A stretch of DNA of 64,000 nucleotides from Toxorhynchites rutilus septentrionalis (GCF_029784135.1 NC_073746.1:58626097-58690096), one strand, 5' to 3'. Positions 47,186-60,260 are shown, numbered from the stretch's first letter. Notes: generated from the letters alone by a model not told the origin. Translations and numbers: made by a program.

Positions 47186-49800
47186 TTGGGATTTTAAACA
47201 CTCCTAAAAAAGTTGCTTCTATTTGTGAATTTGACGCTGTAACACAATAAAAAGTATCTTTTCTGCCAGGGATGACACGCTGCTGACGGAATAATTTCGT
47301 ACCGCACAAGTTCCGTACGGAACTGCAGAGCTATTCCAGGAATTTGTGGATACCCTATTGTATCAATTATATGTAATATTCTTCACTGGGAAAAACTTTC
47401 AAAATTATTTTTTTTTCCATAATATTTTTATAAATTCTCGTGTTGGTAGATCGAGTCTTGAAAAAAATAATTTTGCGTTGTTACCGTCAGAAGTCCATTT
47501 GATCCATGAAATGGTTCTGATTTAAATGAACTAGAAAAAAGGAAATTGAAAAGGTGATATTCAAAACACGACCGCAATGTTAACGTAGGACTATGACATT
47601 ATTTTATGCAATAATCTTAGAATCTTGAAAAGGGACGATGGTTAGTGGGGTTTTGTCCCAACTTTCTCGTAGAACAATTGAAAACTTCAAAAAAACTTCA
47701 AAATTAACCATCAGCCTCAACAAATGCTATTGATTGGTCGCTTTCTAAAGCGGTGCTGAAATTCGAAATTGACATATTTTATACTCCCGTCTGTTGCCAG
47801 GCTCGTTGAGAGTGACCGATTCACACAGAGCAACAAATGCATATTTTATGGAGCTGCTTTTTATTCTCTTTTCACCTCTGTATGACGATCATGTGATACT
47901 TAGATACGATTGGTTTGACAATGATAACGATATATAAACTCTCTTTAAAAGAAACTTTTGGTGACCCTAAAAGCAGCCGACAGTTTGCGTGTTTTTGGCG
48001 CAACTTTCAAATCCTTTTCAAAAATAATTATCAGATATTATTTTTCAGCTCATTCAAATAGCTTCATAACATTAAATAAATCAGGCTGTCAACGAGTTTG
48101 CTTAAAATTTATTTTGTGTGTAGGAACTAAGGCAAGTTGATTGATAAGAAACATTTATAAGATTTAAATGTTAATATCGATTTTATTTTGTTGTAGTTAC
48201 TGATCTGCAAAAACAGCTAGTGTTGCTTTTCAAGTTTTCGGATTCAAGTGTTCGTTGTCATCAACTGAGATGAAAGAATTTGTAGAAGTGTTTGCAGCAA
48301 ATTCAAGGTTTTCTGGGGTGTAATTTCATACTATCATTGTAACATGTTATTTTTTACGTAGGACAAGGTTCTTCAGGTTCTTCAAGGTTTGCATCTTAAC
48401 CTGAAACCATGTCACGTTTTTATGAAGTTTCAACTTTAATAAATATTTTTGATGCGAAAGAATTTCGATGATTAGTATACCAATATACATGGGTTCTATA
48501 TATTAAAAATACGATCACAAGTCCGTAAATTGCTTACATTAACGATAGTTGGGAGCATTCCAGTTTTCCCAGACATTAATTCTGAGCTTACCTATCCTGT
48601 CTATCAATTACGAGGACCTAATACAGGCTACTGCGGAGGGAAGGGAATTATGCCACTTAAGCCTCGTCCGTTTGCAACTTATTATTGTTTATATACTTCT
48701 TATTGTATGAAAGAATTCAGTCGCATTCCAGTTAGCGAGCAGCCAACAGTCTTCCTTGATATAGATTCCACATACCGAGATTTTGTTGATATCACAAATA
48801 GCGCTCGCTCGCTTACAAATGCAGTGGTCATTCTACGAAAATAACAGATGTACATACAGTGAAACCAAAGCCACCACAGAACGCCTACCATGTATTCGGT
48901 TGCTCGAAGATTCTTCAGTTTCAGTTCTTCATTTGGTTTTCGCAACACCACAGAAAACATTTTGTCCGATCCAAAAACATTGAAATTTCCTTATCCTTGA
49001 ACATCTGCAAGCTTCGATGCACTTTAGATGCCTTCTTCTTACGGATTAGTTAAAAAATTTCGTTGGAGATGTTCAATCTGGCCATATTCAATAAAAAGTT
49101 TTATAATCGTTTGTTCAGATGATCAGTTTCTGTTGACCATTCGCTTTGGCTTATCCTATTTGTATAATGTCGAATCACCAAATTTCTAATTTCATTTGAT
49201 GTTTGTTTTGATTTCACCATTTTGACTATAATCTTCGCTTAAAATTCAATTCTTTTACTTTTTATGTTGGTGTTCGAGTATCAATGGACCGTCAGATGAA
49301 TAATAATAAACGAGGCTGAATCGGTCTCGCAAAGATATGCTTACAAATGAATGAATAACCTGGGTAGGCGATTTTCTCTACGAAATTGTTTCAGTTAATG
49401 AAATTGGGATTTGATTAGGAGTAGGACGATATTAATTGTGACTTAATGTACTTTAAGAAGTATGAAATTCGATGGATTTTTTTTAGAGTTCTATGAATTT
49501 TCTTTTCGTGGAGATTAATTTGTTTACCAACACACCGATTTCTCTAAGCTGAGATTCAAACAAATTAACTTTATTAACTGATTCTATTGGCTATGACTAG
49601 GACTATATGACTTATGTTATTGACTATTTTATTTGAATTGAATAGACCGTATTATCACATTTTTCAGATGTGTTCAAAACATGAAATTAGAATTCAATAT
49701 CCACTGTGGATAGTGATAGCTTACAAAGTAGAATATATCCAGAAAATATTTTCTGTCCACTACGCCAACAATACAGGGTCAAATGATTTTCATCTATGGA
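47186..49800. other. AT-rich intronic stretch
   Basis: The only frame of note is 48530-48844 (104 codons, plus strand). It has no recognised motif, overlaps frames on the other strand and has no splice or promoter support. I see no transposon ends here. Confidence 0.4.
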
Positions 49801-52800
49801 CAATGTCGTTGCTTCGAGGGATAGGCCAGAGCGTGGCCAGGGGGGACCGTGGACCGGTGTAACAAAAATGCATACTGCCCGATCTGGCCCGATGTGCCGC
49901 AATCAATAACGCTAATTTAGCTCGTAAATCTTGTTTCCCGCAACGCTCTGGGGAGACTGACTAACCATTTGGGGGGGCCCTGTTGCGTTGTTGTAACGAA
50001 AATGGCAACACGGGAAATGGTTTATAGCGGAGTAATTGTTTTCGGCGTTAGTTTTCCGCCATTAATCAAAGTGCAAGCGGTCCTCATATTATCTGCGCGA
50101 AGTGGAAAGGTGTTTGGGAGGCGTGAGATGAGAGCGCGAGTTGCATGGGAAGGTTCGAATCTCTCTCTGATCGGAAAGGAAGGATGAAGATGACGACTGT
50201 TAATATCGCGTTATATTTATGTTTATTACGCGCTCTCGGAATATCGGAGGGAAGTGAGTTGCTGCTGCGGCGACGTCGGCGGCGGCATTCCGGTCGTAAT
50301 TACAGGGGACCAGCACACGGACTCTTCACAGGCCATGGTGTCGAGAATATTGATGTTTGCCCCCGGGAAAAATCCAGACTGAGATATGAGACGAGATGAG
50401 AGAGCACAAAGAACCGCCAAGATGGGCTGCTGTCAGCGCTCCGGAGGGGGTGGTGGTGATGGTGGTGGGTTTCGGCGACGAAACGTTGCCCCCAGGTACG
50501 AGAGGGAGATCCCGTGAAATGGATCGAACGCGATACGGCGACGGTTTTTACGACACATCCTTTTTTATCGACCCATCATCGGACGGATGACTCAAAATGC
50601 GCACGAGGGGCGAATGGGCTACTAAAATCCATTTTATGACACTATCGCGCGGCGGCCAAATACCGTCGAAAATTCGACAAAAACGTTACAGTTCAAGATT
50701 TGACAGGTTCTGTGAGATATTGACAATAAGGCTGCCACACGTTCAAGCACGGCTCGTAAAGATAGCGGCTGGAGTGCGCGCAGGCTATGGGTAATTTGCA
50801 CGTGGTTTTAATACTCACCTGGAGGGGCCATTGGGGTTTTATCGCCAACCGAAAAATAACGCGAACGCAGAGATAAAAGTGATGCCGTAATTATGAAAAT
50901 CATCGCTTTGGTTGTTTTTTTTTTGCATTGAGCATATTTTCAAAACAACTAGTTCCAGTTTTCGGTTGATCGGCATCTTTTATCCCGGGGTTTATGACGA
51001 ATCGTTCCGCTCCCAATAATCAACACCTTGGAGAAACGACTCCGCAATTAATCTAACACGATGATAGTCACATAAAACATTTCGTGTTTTCGCGTCGGCT
51101 TTCGCCGCCGGTGAAAACTTTGACGGGATGGTATGATTGATGATACGGCAGGTCCTGCCATCATGGGGCCAAGACACCGCATCCTCCCGCTTGGTTTGTA
51201 TAATTATTTCAATTGCACTTCCACCGGCAGTAGCGTAAATGTGGCAACATCGCAGCAGCGGCGTAATTGCCCCCCGAAAAATACCTTCAGAGAGCAAGGC
51301 ACCGAAAGGACACGACCGCGTCTCGCTGTCTGTCCGGCCAATTCGCGTGAACTCCGCAGAGCGCTCTCCAGAGGTGCTGTGAAATCATAAATTATCGCAC
51401 GAAGCTCCGGAACGTAATACGTCTTCATATGTGCGTAATACTTCCAAAGGCATTAAAATTCATCAATTTCGTATAAATTATCCTTCTCGGGGCAACGCTT
51501 CGCTCTCTCTGTTTCAGGGACTCGGCAAAGGAAGGATTACCACTTCCAGCTCACGAAAATTTTTATCAATCATTACCTTCGCGCGGCGAACTCGAATAGC
51601 CCGTTTTTGGGGGGTGGGACCGGCCGGAGAAACAACACGATGATGGGTGCACCACGAAAACATAATAATTTGCTTCGATTCCTTCTGCCGAGGTTCGGTT
51701 CGGGGCTGCCGACCCCCGTACGATCCGGGGACCACTGGACGCAGGACGCAGTGTCCGCGCGCATACAACAACTGCCCCGAACAATTACGGCCACTTTTAG
51801 CAGTCATTTAGTTTGGGCTCACGTTAATAAACAGTTTACGTGGAGGATGCCGCTCTGTAATCAACACTTTTTTCGGAATTTCGGCAGAACCTCGGAGATA
51901 ATAGAAGAAAGAACACTGCGCGTATGCTTCTGCGTGCTGAAGTCAGCAAAAAAGGGCCAGGAATCATAATGAAATTAACTCATACGATAGAGCGGGGCTC
52001 TCTGGGCAGGGCTGAATTTGGCAGCGATGATTCGGCACTAAACGTGACCGCTCAATCAAATGACAACACTGTATTTTCCGCTTGTCGTTTCATCCCTGCT
52101 TTGGTCAAATTTGAAATTTTGTGTTTCTTTTCCTTTTCACACCACACAACATCCGACGTTTCATTTTACCCACTATGTTTTGCATAATTTCATCATGAAG
52201 TTTTAAATTAAAAATTATGCTACAACCGGGACGCGGCGCGGAATATTACGGCTCAACAGCATGCACTTCCCGGTGCACTTACATGCCCATTTTTACACCC
52301 ATTGCGGCCTGGCCCGGCGAGACCTTATCACTTCCCTCCCAAGGGACACGAAGGAAAACACTCGCCGAACATTGAAAAGGAGTGTTTTTTGAGTGAGACT
52401 CCTGTACCGCTATCGTGTCCGTGTGGCGATGACCATCGCGCTGGCAGCCCTGGGCACTTGTGACGCAAATGGTTTTTTTTCTCTCATCTTCTTCCGCGCC
52501 TCAATTTTTATGTTCACAATTTATTCAAATTATGCGTAAATTATGCTTAGCGGTACGCGCGCGCGCAAAAAAAGGTGCTGCTTTTCACACCTTCCGCTGA
52601 GTGGTCGGTCAGCCAGAGTGTTAGGAGCTCAGTTTGACAGATTAATGGGACAGTGTGGAGACATCTATAATTGCGTCCCGGTGTAATTAGTTTGGAAGCC
52701 GCCGCGGTTAGTGCAGATCGCTGTTCAATGTACTGCGAGAAGTTATGTGCCTTCAGTGCGGTTAAAAGCTTTCAAAAGGCAAAGCCGTTGCACTCGTTTG

Positions 52801-52850
52801 AGTAAAATTCTTCTGACCGTGCGCCAGTGTTACCAGAGGTTTTCCGTTCA
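49801..52850. other. GC-richer intronic block
   Basis: Transposon-poor and non-coding, in the 13.5-kb intron. It contains G-rich and GGT-rich runs (49970-49980, 50440-50470), several TTTATTA/TAATTA words and alternating GC near 52555-52565. Overlapping frames on both strands near 51500-51970 look like chance. Possible enhancer-containing DNA by position. Confidence 0.4.
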
Positions 52851-54740
52851 ATTTGAGATCGTTTTGGTCGTTTAAATTGTATACAAAAATATATAGTATT
52901 GAAATGGTTGAAAGTTAGTCTAAAAGTTCAATCTAGTTATTTATGACCCTTCCTCTCAAAATCTTATGGTACACTTCCAGTTTGATCTTTGGGGCTTCTT
53001 GATATCTCTTATCAATCATCTAGAATTGACAATAGATTCTCAATTGGATTGAGCCCCCGGTGACTGGGGCGGTCGTTAGGATCGCTGTTTTTGTCCAAAT
53101 AACAAGATCTTACTACCATCTCTTCACAATAATTAACTAATTATTGTATTGTATTGTATAATTAGTAGCTTCTTAATGTTCCTGTATTGTTTCCCATACT
53201 TAATGTCAAATTATAATCGCTCTTATTGTGTTTCCTATCAAGTAGCCGACGTGGTACTACTTTACTTACTTACACGGCGTTGTCAATAGCTTTCGTCATT
53301 AAAACGCTCTATATTTACACTGAAAAATAGTGATGTTGGTTTACGTGAAAATACAGAGCCCTGTGACGTTTCCTTGTATTTATTTTTAAACGGTTTTATT
53401 TAGCTTGCCCTGTAACATGTTTGTATGTTTGCAACATGTTTGTCTGTAGCGCCCCACATTTATTCCACATTAATAGAAATTTGACCCTCTTCCTGTTGAT
53501 CGATTGATATGAAATTTGGAATACACCTTTATCTCTGCAGTCACTATAAAACTGTGTATTTCATGATCTTGAAAATCCAAGATGGCGGCCGCTACAAAAT
53601 GGCGGATTACATATTTTCTCATAACTCCATCAATATGGGTATCAAAAGAAAGGGCTTGACTAGTAGAACACAGTTATTTATATAAAATACAAATCGAATG
53701 ATGTGGCTACTTCAATATATTTTTTTCCAAAACCCACCATAAAATGGCCATATGTATTTTTCTCACGACCCAGTTATTATGCATACAAATACAAATAACA
53801 CAGATAAGCTACACTCACAATACACTCAGAAAATTATACACTCGAACACGAACGAAACTCTATTGACCATGTATAATGGGTGGTAGAATGAATTGCTATA
53901 GTGATCAGTATTACCACAATCGTACAGGAATAAATACCGGAAAAATTTAAAATATAGTATTTGTTAAACGGAAAAGTGATTTTAATTAAGTTCTATATAA
54001 CCAAAAATGAAAGTGTTTGGAGTTGTGAGTTGGTGAATTCGTCTATTAAGGAAAAGGAAAGCGAACAATTGGATTCTAAAGGATTTGGGAAGGACGATAT
54101 TCAGTAGGAAAGGAAGGAATGAAATTCACGTTTAATTTCCATGATCCACAGTTAATGATTCCATTATATGCCCCACGATTTTATTTTAGTCTCATCAATG
54201 CCCTAGATTAATGAAGGAAGGGGTGTGATAACTGCTAACTGCTACTTGCCTAATTATTTTCTAGCTTTTAGTACATTGTTATGATTAATCACAATGAAAC
54301 CGATTAACTTAAAAAGTTTTTTTTACTTATTTTATTAAACCATTAGAGGGACATTAACACAGTTCAAACTACGAATTGTGTAGAAAACTTATATGACGAC
54401 ATCAGGGCCTTACAAAGTCACCTTCATTGGGAAATCATCACTCAATAGTGATCTTATTGCATTTCAAGCTGCACCTTATTCACGCTGGCTCAGTATATTG
54501 AATATAGCAGTTTTCATTCGAATGAATGTTTTGCTGTTTCATCCCGAAACAATCGATACACAAAAATGGAGGTCAAAAAGGGCAGACCACATCATCTTTA
54601 TTTAGATAAACGGGGAGGAGGTGAGGATGTAGGTTGTTTCTTCGCGTTTTTATTTCATTTTTGGAATCATGTCGGGAGTGAGAATTGAAATCGTGACATT
54701 TTGCGTGAGAGGCCACTACGTCAGATCGCCTCCGTTAGAA
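52851..54740. other. AT-rich stretch with a repeat-like segment
   Basis: The segment about 53440-53770 (containing CAAGATGGCGGCCGCTACAA at 53577-53596 and AAAATGGCGGA) has the look of a widespread insect interspersed repeat, but I cannot name it and found no ends. The remainder has no features. Confidence 0.35.
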
Positions 54741-54749
54741 GATGTACAC

Positions 54750-55050
54750 TAGGGTGCCAATGAAAATGGTCATATCGAATTTCAAAAAGTAACCCCATAA
54801 AAAATGTTCACTACCTCGAAAAAACACCCAATGCAAAATATAAGCTCAATCGGATTTAAGGAAGAGTGACGGAAAGCGGTCAAAGTTTGAGTTTTTTGAA
54901 AATCGAAAAATCACCCAAGGGAGGAATTTTGTTTTTTCGAAAAATATATTTTGATGCCAAATGTCTTGGTAAATGTGGTGAACATTTTGTATACAGTAAC
55001 TATTTGAAATTTGAGAGTCCTTTTTTTCCCATACATTCGTTGGCAACCTA
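54750..55050. mobile_element. 301-bp MITE with 8-bp target duplication
   Basis: The terminal repeats TAGGGTGCCAATGAA (54750-54764) and the reverse complement of 55036-55050 (TAGGTTGCCAACGAA) match with two mismatches. The flanks are ATGTACAC (54742-54749) and ATGTACAA (55051-55058), a one-mismatch 8-bp duplication, as for hAT or P-type elements. Non-coding. The right-hand duplication overlaps the first bases of the Tc1-like element that starts at 55056. Confidence 0.75.
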
Positions 55051-55055
55051 ATGTA

Positions 55056-55906
55056 CAATGAGCGAAATAAAAATAGCACCACTGCGTTTTTTTGACGATT
55101 TAGTAGTCTGGATTGAAGTAAGGTTGAATGAAGAGGCAGATTTGTATTGATTAGTCACGTCAATGAAGAAAACCATTCCCAGAATAGTGCATTAGTCATC
55201 CTCGCTCTCAACGCTCGTCAATTCATTTTCTAGTCAATTCAAATTGTGTTGACGACCAATGTCGAAGTAGTCGGAGTGAAGCGATTGAGAGGAGAGTCAA
55301 TTTTCAATTTCCCGGTCAAGATCGATGGAAAAAATCTTACGTCTTAGAGGTGAAGTCACTTGGGAAAATGAATATGAAGGGCTATATTTTCCAACAGGAC
55401 AATAACCCCAAGCACACCTCGAAGGTTGCAAAACGCTATTTCCAGCCCATAAAGATTCAAATGCTTCAGTGGCCAACCCAGTCTCCAGACCTCAACCCCA
55501 TTAGGCTTCTATGGACAACACTGGATGAAAAAAATACTTTATACTACTAATACTACGATTTTTCCTCAACAAATGTTGCATAATTTGGTCGAAAGTATGC
55601 CCAAACGACTCATGGCAGTAATGAAGAATCATGGAGGATATACAAAATATTGAGATATGTTATCCCCGAGCATCACTTTATTTACAATGCTTTGCTTTTT
55701 TACTGTTTACTTATTTATTTCCTAGACTGAATCACTGATATTTGAAACAGAAAGGATTTGGAGTAATATAAATTAGAAAATGAATACACACAATGGTTTG
55801 TTTACATCCTTCCCATTGTATGAAATACGTTTGTATGCAAATTGCAGTGAATTTTCAAAGAAAAAAAAATTACGTAATGCTGTTTATTTTTTTTTCTTTA
55901 CAACTG
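55056..55906 (+). mobile_element. Tc1-like element, internally deleted
   Basis: TA flanks lie at 55054-55055 and 55907-55908. The ends (CAATGAGCGAAATAAAAAT and the reverse complement of the right end, CAGTTGTAAAGAAAAAAA) are diverged inverted repeats. The plus strand at 55350-55550 encodes MNMKGYIFQQDNNPKHTSK and LQWPTQSPDLNPIRLLW, the second catalytic aspartate block and the region where the last glutamate should be (family SPDLNPIENLW). Here E is replaced by R. The N-terminal DNA-binding half is mostly missing. Non-functional. Confidence 0.7.
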
Positions 55907-58757
55907 TATGTAATTTTTGTCCTCTTTTTGTAATGATTTTGACGAATACACTACTTTGAAAAAAAAAATCATTTAGAGGGAGGCACGTGAATTTTTAAAG
56001 GTTTTTACATTCACTTTGTCGCTGGAATGAAAACCGTAGGATACACCCAATAGGATATTCCCCGTATGGTTGCAGGTTGAAAGCGTGTTATTACTTTTTG
56101 GGACAGTTTTTATACATGTTTTGAAGAAAACCGGGGAAAATTTTGGTAGATAATTTTTATGGAATTTTCGAAACCCTATGCAATTCTTATTCTAAACTAC
56201 AAACCCTGTGAGAATCAACCGTCAAGTGTTAATTTTCCTTAATTAAAATTTTCAAACTTCGTGAGAAAAGTTGGTCGTTTTCACAGTGACTACGAAATCC
56301 TATCTCGAAGAAATTGATTTTCATCATCGCGATTGGCTCGAATGCATGCACACAATCGATATCACGCCTCGACGAGTCACCACGGTCGCTAAAATTACCC
56401 TTCTATTCGCCGGAAGCCGCCGCCAGCACCTGTTTCAGCCTCTGCCGCTCGCCAAATCACGCTGCAATCACGCGATCAAAACAGCCCGATGATAGCCTCG
56501 TCACCGGCCTCGAGTCCTACTCACACATACACACATACACTCTCCCGCTCTGTCCCCCAAGCTTCCACAATTGCCTTTGTGCATGTGCAGAAAGCCACTA
56601 ATTTGTTGTACACGAGGTGTGAAGAAATCTGCCCTGATGATACGTTTTCCTCACACTCACCGCGTGTGTGTGTATACAAGTGTACCGCCTCATCATCAAT
56701 GCCCTCCATCGACCCCGCCACCATCACCCAAACCTGGCGAGAGATGCAGTGGAAAAAAGGCCTTTAATCAGCGAATCACCATCGGAAAGTTCCAGTTTTG
56801 CCGGGGTTTTCTTTTGTCTTTACCTGTCCGCGAAGCGAAAGGGAAGAGATCGAGCGCGCGAGCCCCGGTCCAGACAGACAGACAGGCAGCGCGGATGATG
56901 CACAGAGCACAAGTGCCTTCCCGTCTCATAGTCGTCCCACCCACCTTCCTTGTTCCTTCCACACGACCTTCACGAGAGCATCAGCAGCAGCAGCAGCAGC
57001 CGCTGCCGGGGTCGATCCCGAACGAGTGCAGAAGCTAGCCTCGCCTGGCCTGGCCCAGAGAAGCGAAAGACAAGGAAAAAATCGATATTTCCACCCTTTT
57101 CCCAGGTATGGTCCGGGCCGGACCGGGATTGCACCGAGAGCGCACCGGTTTCATTCACAGAAGATACCAGGCTGAAAAGAGAGGCTGGACCCTTTGGCTA
57201 ATATCATCACGCGCGGCACCGGCGCAAATTACAGGGCGGCGTAGTGGCTTTTGATGAAAACGCGCTTCAACAGTACCCCCGCCGCAGGCAAGCGGGAGCC
57301 GGGAGCGCGCGGTGCGCAACGAGAAACGCCGAAACCTCGAAACCAGACCAGGGCCAGGGAATTCGCCGTTGACCACGTTGGTCCACGCGTGTGTAGAGAC
57401 CACAGGACGACGGCGACAACGGCGACGACGACGACGATGATGATGATGATATGTTGGAAATTCTCTTCACCGACGCCGCTGCGAAGAAGGAGGCGAGTCC
57501 GTCCCGAAAGCACAGGTTCTCCTCTTAATTTATTTATGATCGTGTGAAAATGGAAACTGTTCCAATCGATGCTAGTGGTATCTAGGTGAATCACGGCGAG
57601 ATAAAGCGCGGGAATCGAAAACAAAAACATATGTGAATGAGATCGCTATCGACCGCGAGCAGCAACTGCTAATCCATCTATAAAAAGTATATTAAACAAC
57701 ATTAGTAGAAGATGCAATTAGTGCGATTCGTTTTAAAGACAAAAAAAAACAAAACAACAAAAAAGCGCGAAGAACACACAGCAGAAGATCGATTTTCCTC
57801 CGGCATTTCATGGGGCGGGTCAACTTTTTCATCTTCTCGGCTCGGTTCGGATGCCCCTCGAGGGATACTTATCACGTCTCATCGGAGAACCTTCGTTGGG
57901 AGAAGATTGCGTGATTTTTTGTTGTTGTTACTGTTGCTATGGCTTGAAGCGGCCAGCTTCACACCTAACCGTATCATCATCTCTCAAGTGTGCGGAGTCT
58001 TCGGCGAGGTTCCTCAACATCCGTATGGAATTCACAAAAAAACAACAGCAAAAAAAAAAAAAAAAAATCTGCGGGCAGGCAACGGACACATTTGGACCTT
58101 TCAGCGGCTATTAGTGCGACTCGCCGAGCGGCCGACAGTAAAGCTATGTGATTTCGAGCCACAGTGTGAATGCTAAATTGGATGATAATATGATAATTAA
58201 GTGTCGGTGGAAAAAAGACAAAAAAGATTTTCTTGGCCACCGAGCGAACCTTTGGCACACACAAGTGGCCTGAATTTACATGCACTTTTGTACGGAGTAA
58301 TCTGTTCAATGGGGCGGCAAGATCAAAGGAATCGATGACTTTTCGCTGGGAAATTACCGACTCCATGCATACACACATATTGGGGTTACGGCAGTGCTGC
58401 CGGGTTGGGGGGTAAACAACATTCTCTCATCTCATTCCTACCATTGGTTTCTCGGAACTTAAACGCCTAGCGATTGCGTGTCAGTTCATTTTGCGTTTCG
58501 CCAATAAATCATTCCGTCAACATCGTAGTCATAGTTTCGCTGAGTTGCCCCGCCTACGATGTAAACCGAGCATAACCACAGTTCGTTACGATCGCTAGCT
58601 GTTCGCGTGCTGTGGGCTCTTCTCATCATCATGCCGCGCTTAAGCTTCTCGCTGCCACGACTCTCATTCTCATTATCATTTTATAATTGCTTCGCTTGAA
58701 GAAAACAATCTATGAACACGAAACTCAACCCTTGCTTTCTTTCCTCTTCTCTTACAG
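55907..58757. other. Intron 3' part, GC-richer from 56.3 kb
   Basis: AT-rich to about 56270, then GC-richer up to the last exon. It contains (CAG)n at 56981-57000 and GAC/GAT runs at 57418-57449, plus an A run at 58050-58067. The polypyrimidine-CAG|GTATGG at 57090-57110 could be a recursive splice site. The intron ends TTCTCTTACAG at 58757. The many overlapping open frames are low complexity. Confidence 0.45.
56981..57000. repeat. (CAG)n microsatellite
   Basis: About seven CAG units inside the last intron. Confidence 0.85.
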
Positions 58758-59307
58758 GGATCCCATGGACGCATTGCTGCTGGAGCAACACCTTCGCTCA
58801 CCTCTGAGACTTTTCCCGGATCCGCTGATGGCTCAATTTGGAGGCGCAGGACAAGATCCGGACGGTGCCCAGGCGGCGCTGCTGGAGAAAGCACGCCAAC
58901 ACCTGCAAATGTGGGGCCGTGCCGCTCCGTACGGTGACCTGTTGATTCCCCAGATGTACCAGCGGCCAAATCTTGGTGCCCTCAACCTCGGACACTTGTG
59001 GCAGAGCCAATGGTCGCCACAAATCCCACCGGGTTTCCTCCCGAATGCAGCTGCAGCTGCAGCAGCGGCCGCTGCCGCCGCTCCGCCACCTCCCCCACTC
59101 AGGACCACTCCTCCCCCACCACCAAACCAAACCATGACCAGTCCGGCCAGTTCCGCCGGTACCCCATCGCCGGATCTCCGGGCGAAGCATTTCACCCGGT
59201 TCAGCCCGTACCAGATTCCACAGGCCCACCATCATCCCTCCCAAAGTATGGCGTCGTCCATTTCGGCACCCCACCAATCACCATCCCCACGAAGCCCCTC
59301 GAACTAG
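58758..59307 (+). CDS. H15: T-box protein H15/midline, C-terminal exon
   Basis: This is the last coding exon, entered in phase after AG| from 45216: R then DPMDALLLEQHLRSPLRLF, PDPLMAQFG, a mixed region, PNLGALNLGHLW, a 12-alanine tract (59047-59082) followed by five prolines, a second PPPPP run, a KHFTRFSPYQIPQ block and a histidine/serine-rich end SPSPRSPSN-stop (TAG 59305-59307). DRDPMDA...RSPLR just after the T-box is typical of insect H15/midline. The rest is low-complexity and probably a transcriptional regulatory region. The tract is coded by mixed GCN codons. The methionine at 58687 upstream is not the start, because the T-box exon joins at 58758. A GTAAGC donor-like site lies 5 nt after the stop. 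Confidence 0.9.
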
Positions 59308-60260
59308 AGACGGTAAGCCAGGGTTCATCGAGCAGAGAGGCTTGCCCCGTAGGGTATGATTTCCGAACTTAACTCGACACACTCACAAACACACGTACAC
59401 GTATACACACTCTACAGTATTAGCAACTCCTATAGAACTCATTCTCGCAAACCGTCGAACGAAACACAACTCCACATCACAAGTTTCATCTGTAAATATT
59501 GATCATCACATTTCACTAGTGTAGAAACAAACCACCCCAGGGGTATTATTTATTGCTATCCAACTTCGATCGGTAGTTTGTAATGTTGCAATTGGATTTT
59601 TGTTTTCATTTTCAAAAAAAAAAGTTATAGCTCACAACTTACAAAATGTTTTCGCTCCCTAACGAGGGAAGGAGAGAGAGATAGAGCGAGCAAACTATTA
59701 AAGATTGAATGATCTCCTGTACTGTAGAAGAACGATTAAAACAACAAATTTCGATAAACTCCTGTTGAGAGTCGGAAACTAAAACACCGATTGTCGTTTG
59801 TTTTGTAAATAATTATGAACTCATCATACGCGTTAAAAAGTACTAAAATAACACACTAGCCAATAAGAGTAAGTAATATATTCGATTCGATGTAGGTAAG
59901 GGTATTATTTTATTGAAAACAGCAAAACTGTATCCTGAGGATGGAAGGAGGAGAAGCTCACTAGCAATGATTCCTAGAACAATGTTATTGGTATGTATAA
60001 TCTAAGCGAGTAATAGCTGAGAAGGAAGGTAGCAAAATTTGTAAAGGATTCGCAAAATTGGTTTTGTTAGAGGTATTATATGAAAAAAAAGAGTATACAT
60101 GGGAATACACAAAACAACATAATCACCGATAAATGGTTAAAAATTGACGCAAAAACAAGAAGCAAATGTAAGAAAAATAAATGTACTTGGTATAAAATGA
60201 ATTCGATGTTGTATAGACAAATTCAAGCAAATAAACATTAGCAATATAGAACATTACGCA
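59308..60260 (+). other. Probable 3' UTR of the H15-type gene
   Basis: AT-rich sequence after the stop codon, with no coding frame, running to two AATAAA signals. The end near 60250-60260 is inferred from the second signal and the following T/GT-rich DNA (TCTGTTTTGTATTGTTTG). Confidence 0.6.
60176..60235 (+). terminator. Two polyadenylation signals
   Basis: AATAAA at 60176-60181 and AATAAA at 60230-60235, about 0.9 kb after the H15 stop codon. A GT/T-rich element follows the second (60260-60285). These are the best candidates for the mRNA 3' end. Confidence 0.6.

Noticed and set aside
48530..48844. 104-codon open frame in an AT-rich region
   Set aside because: Unrecognised composition, overlaps a frame on the other strand and lies in an intron; not enough to call a gene.
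50140..50170. B-box-like GGTTCGAATC
   Set aside because: No A box at the right spacing and no stem pairing.
56268..57630. Cluster of long open frames on both strands
   Set aside because: GC-rich, repeat-driven frames (CAG, GAC runs) inside the H15 intron; no family resemblance.
58687..58757. Upstream methionine in frame with the last H15 exon
   Set aside because: The splice acceptor at 58757 joins exactly to the T-box exon; the residues before it are intronic.
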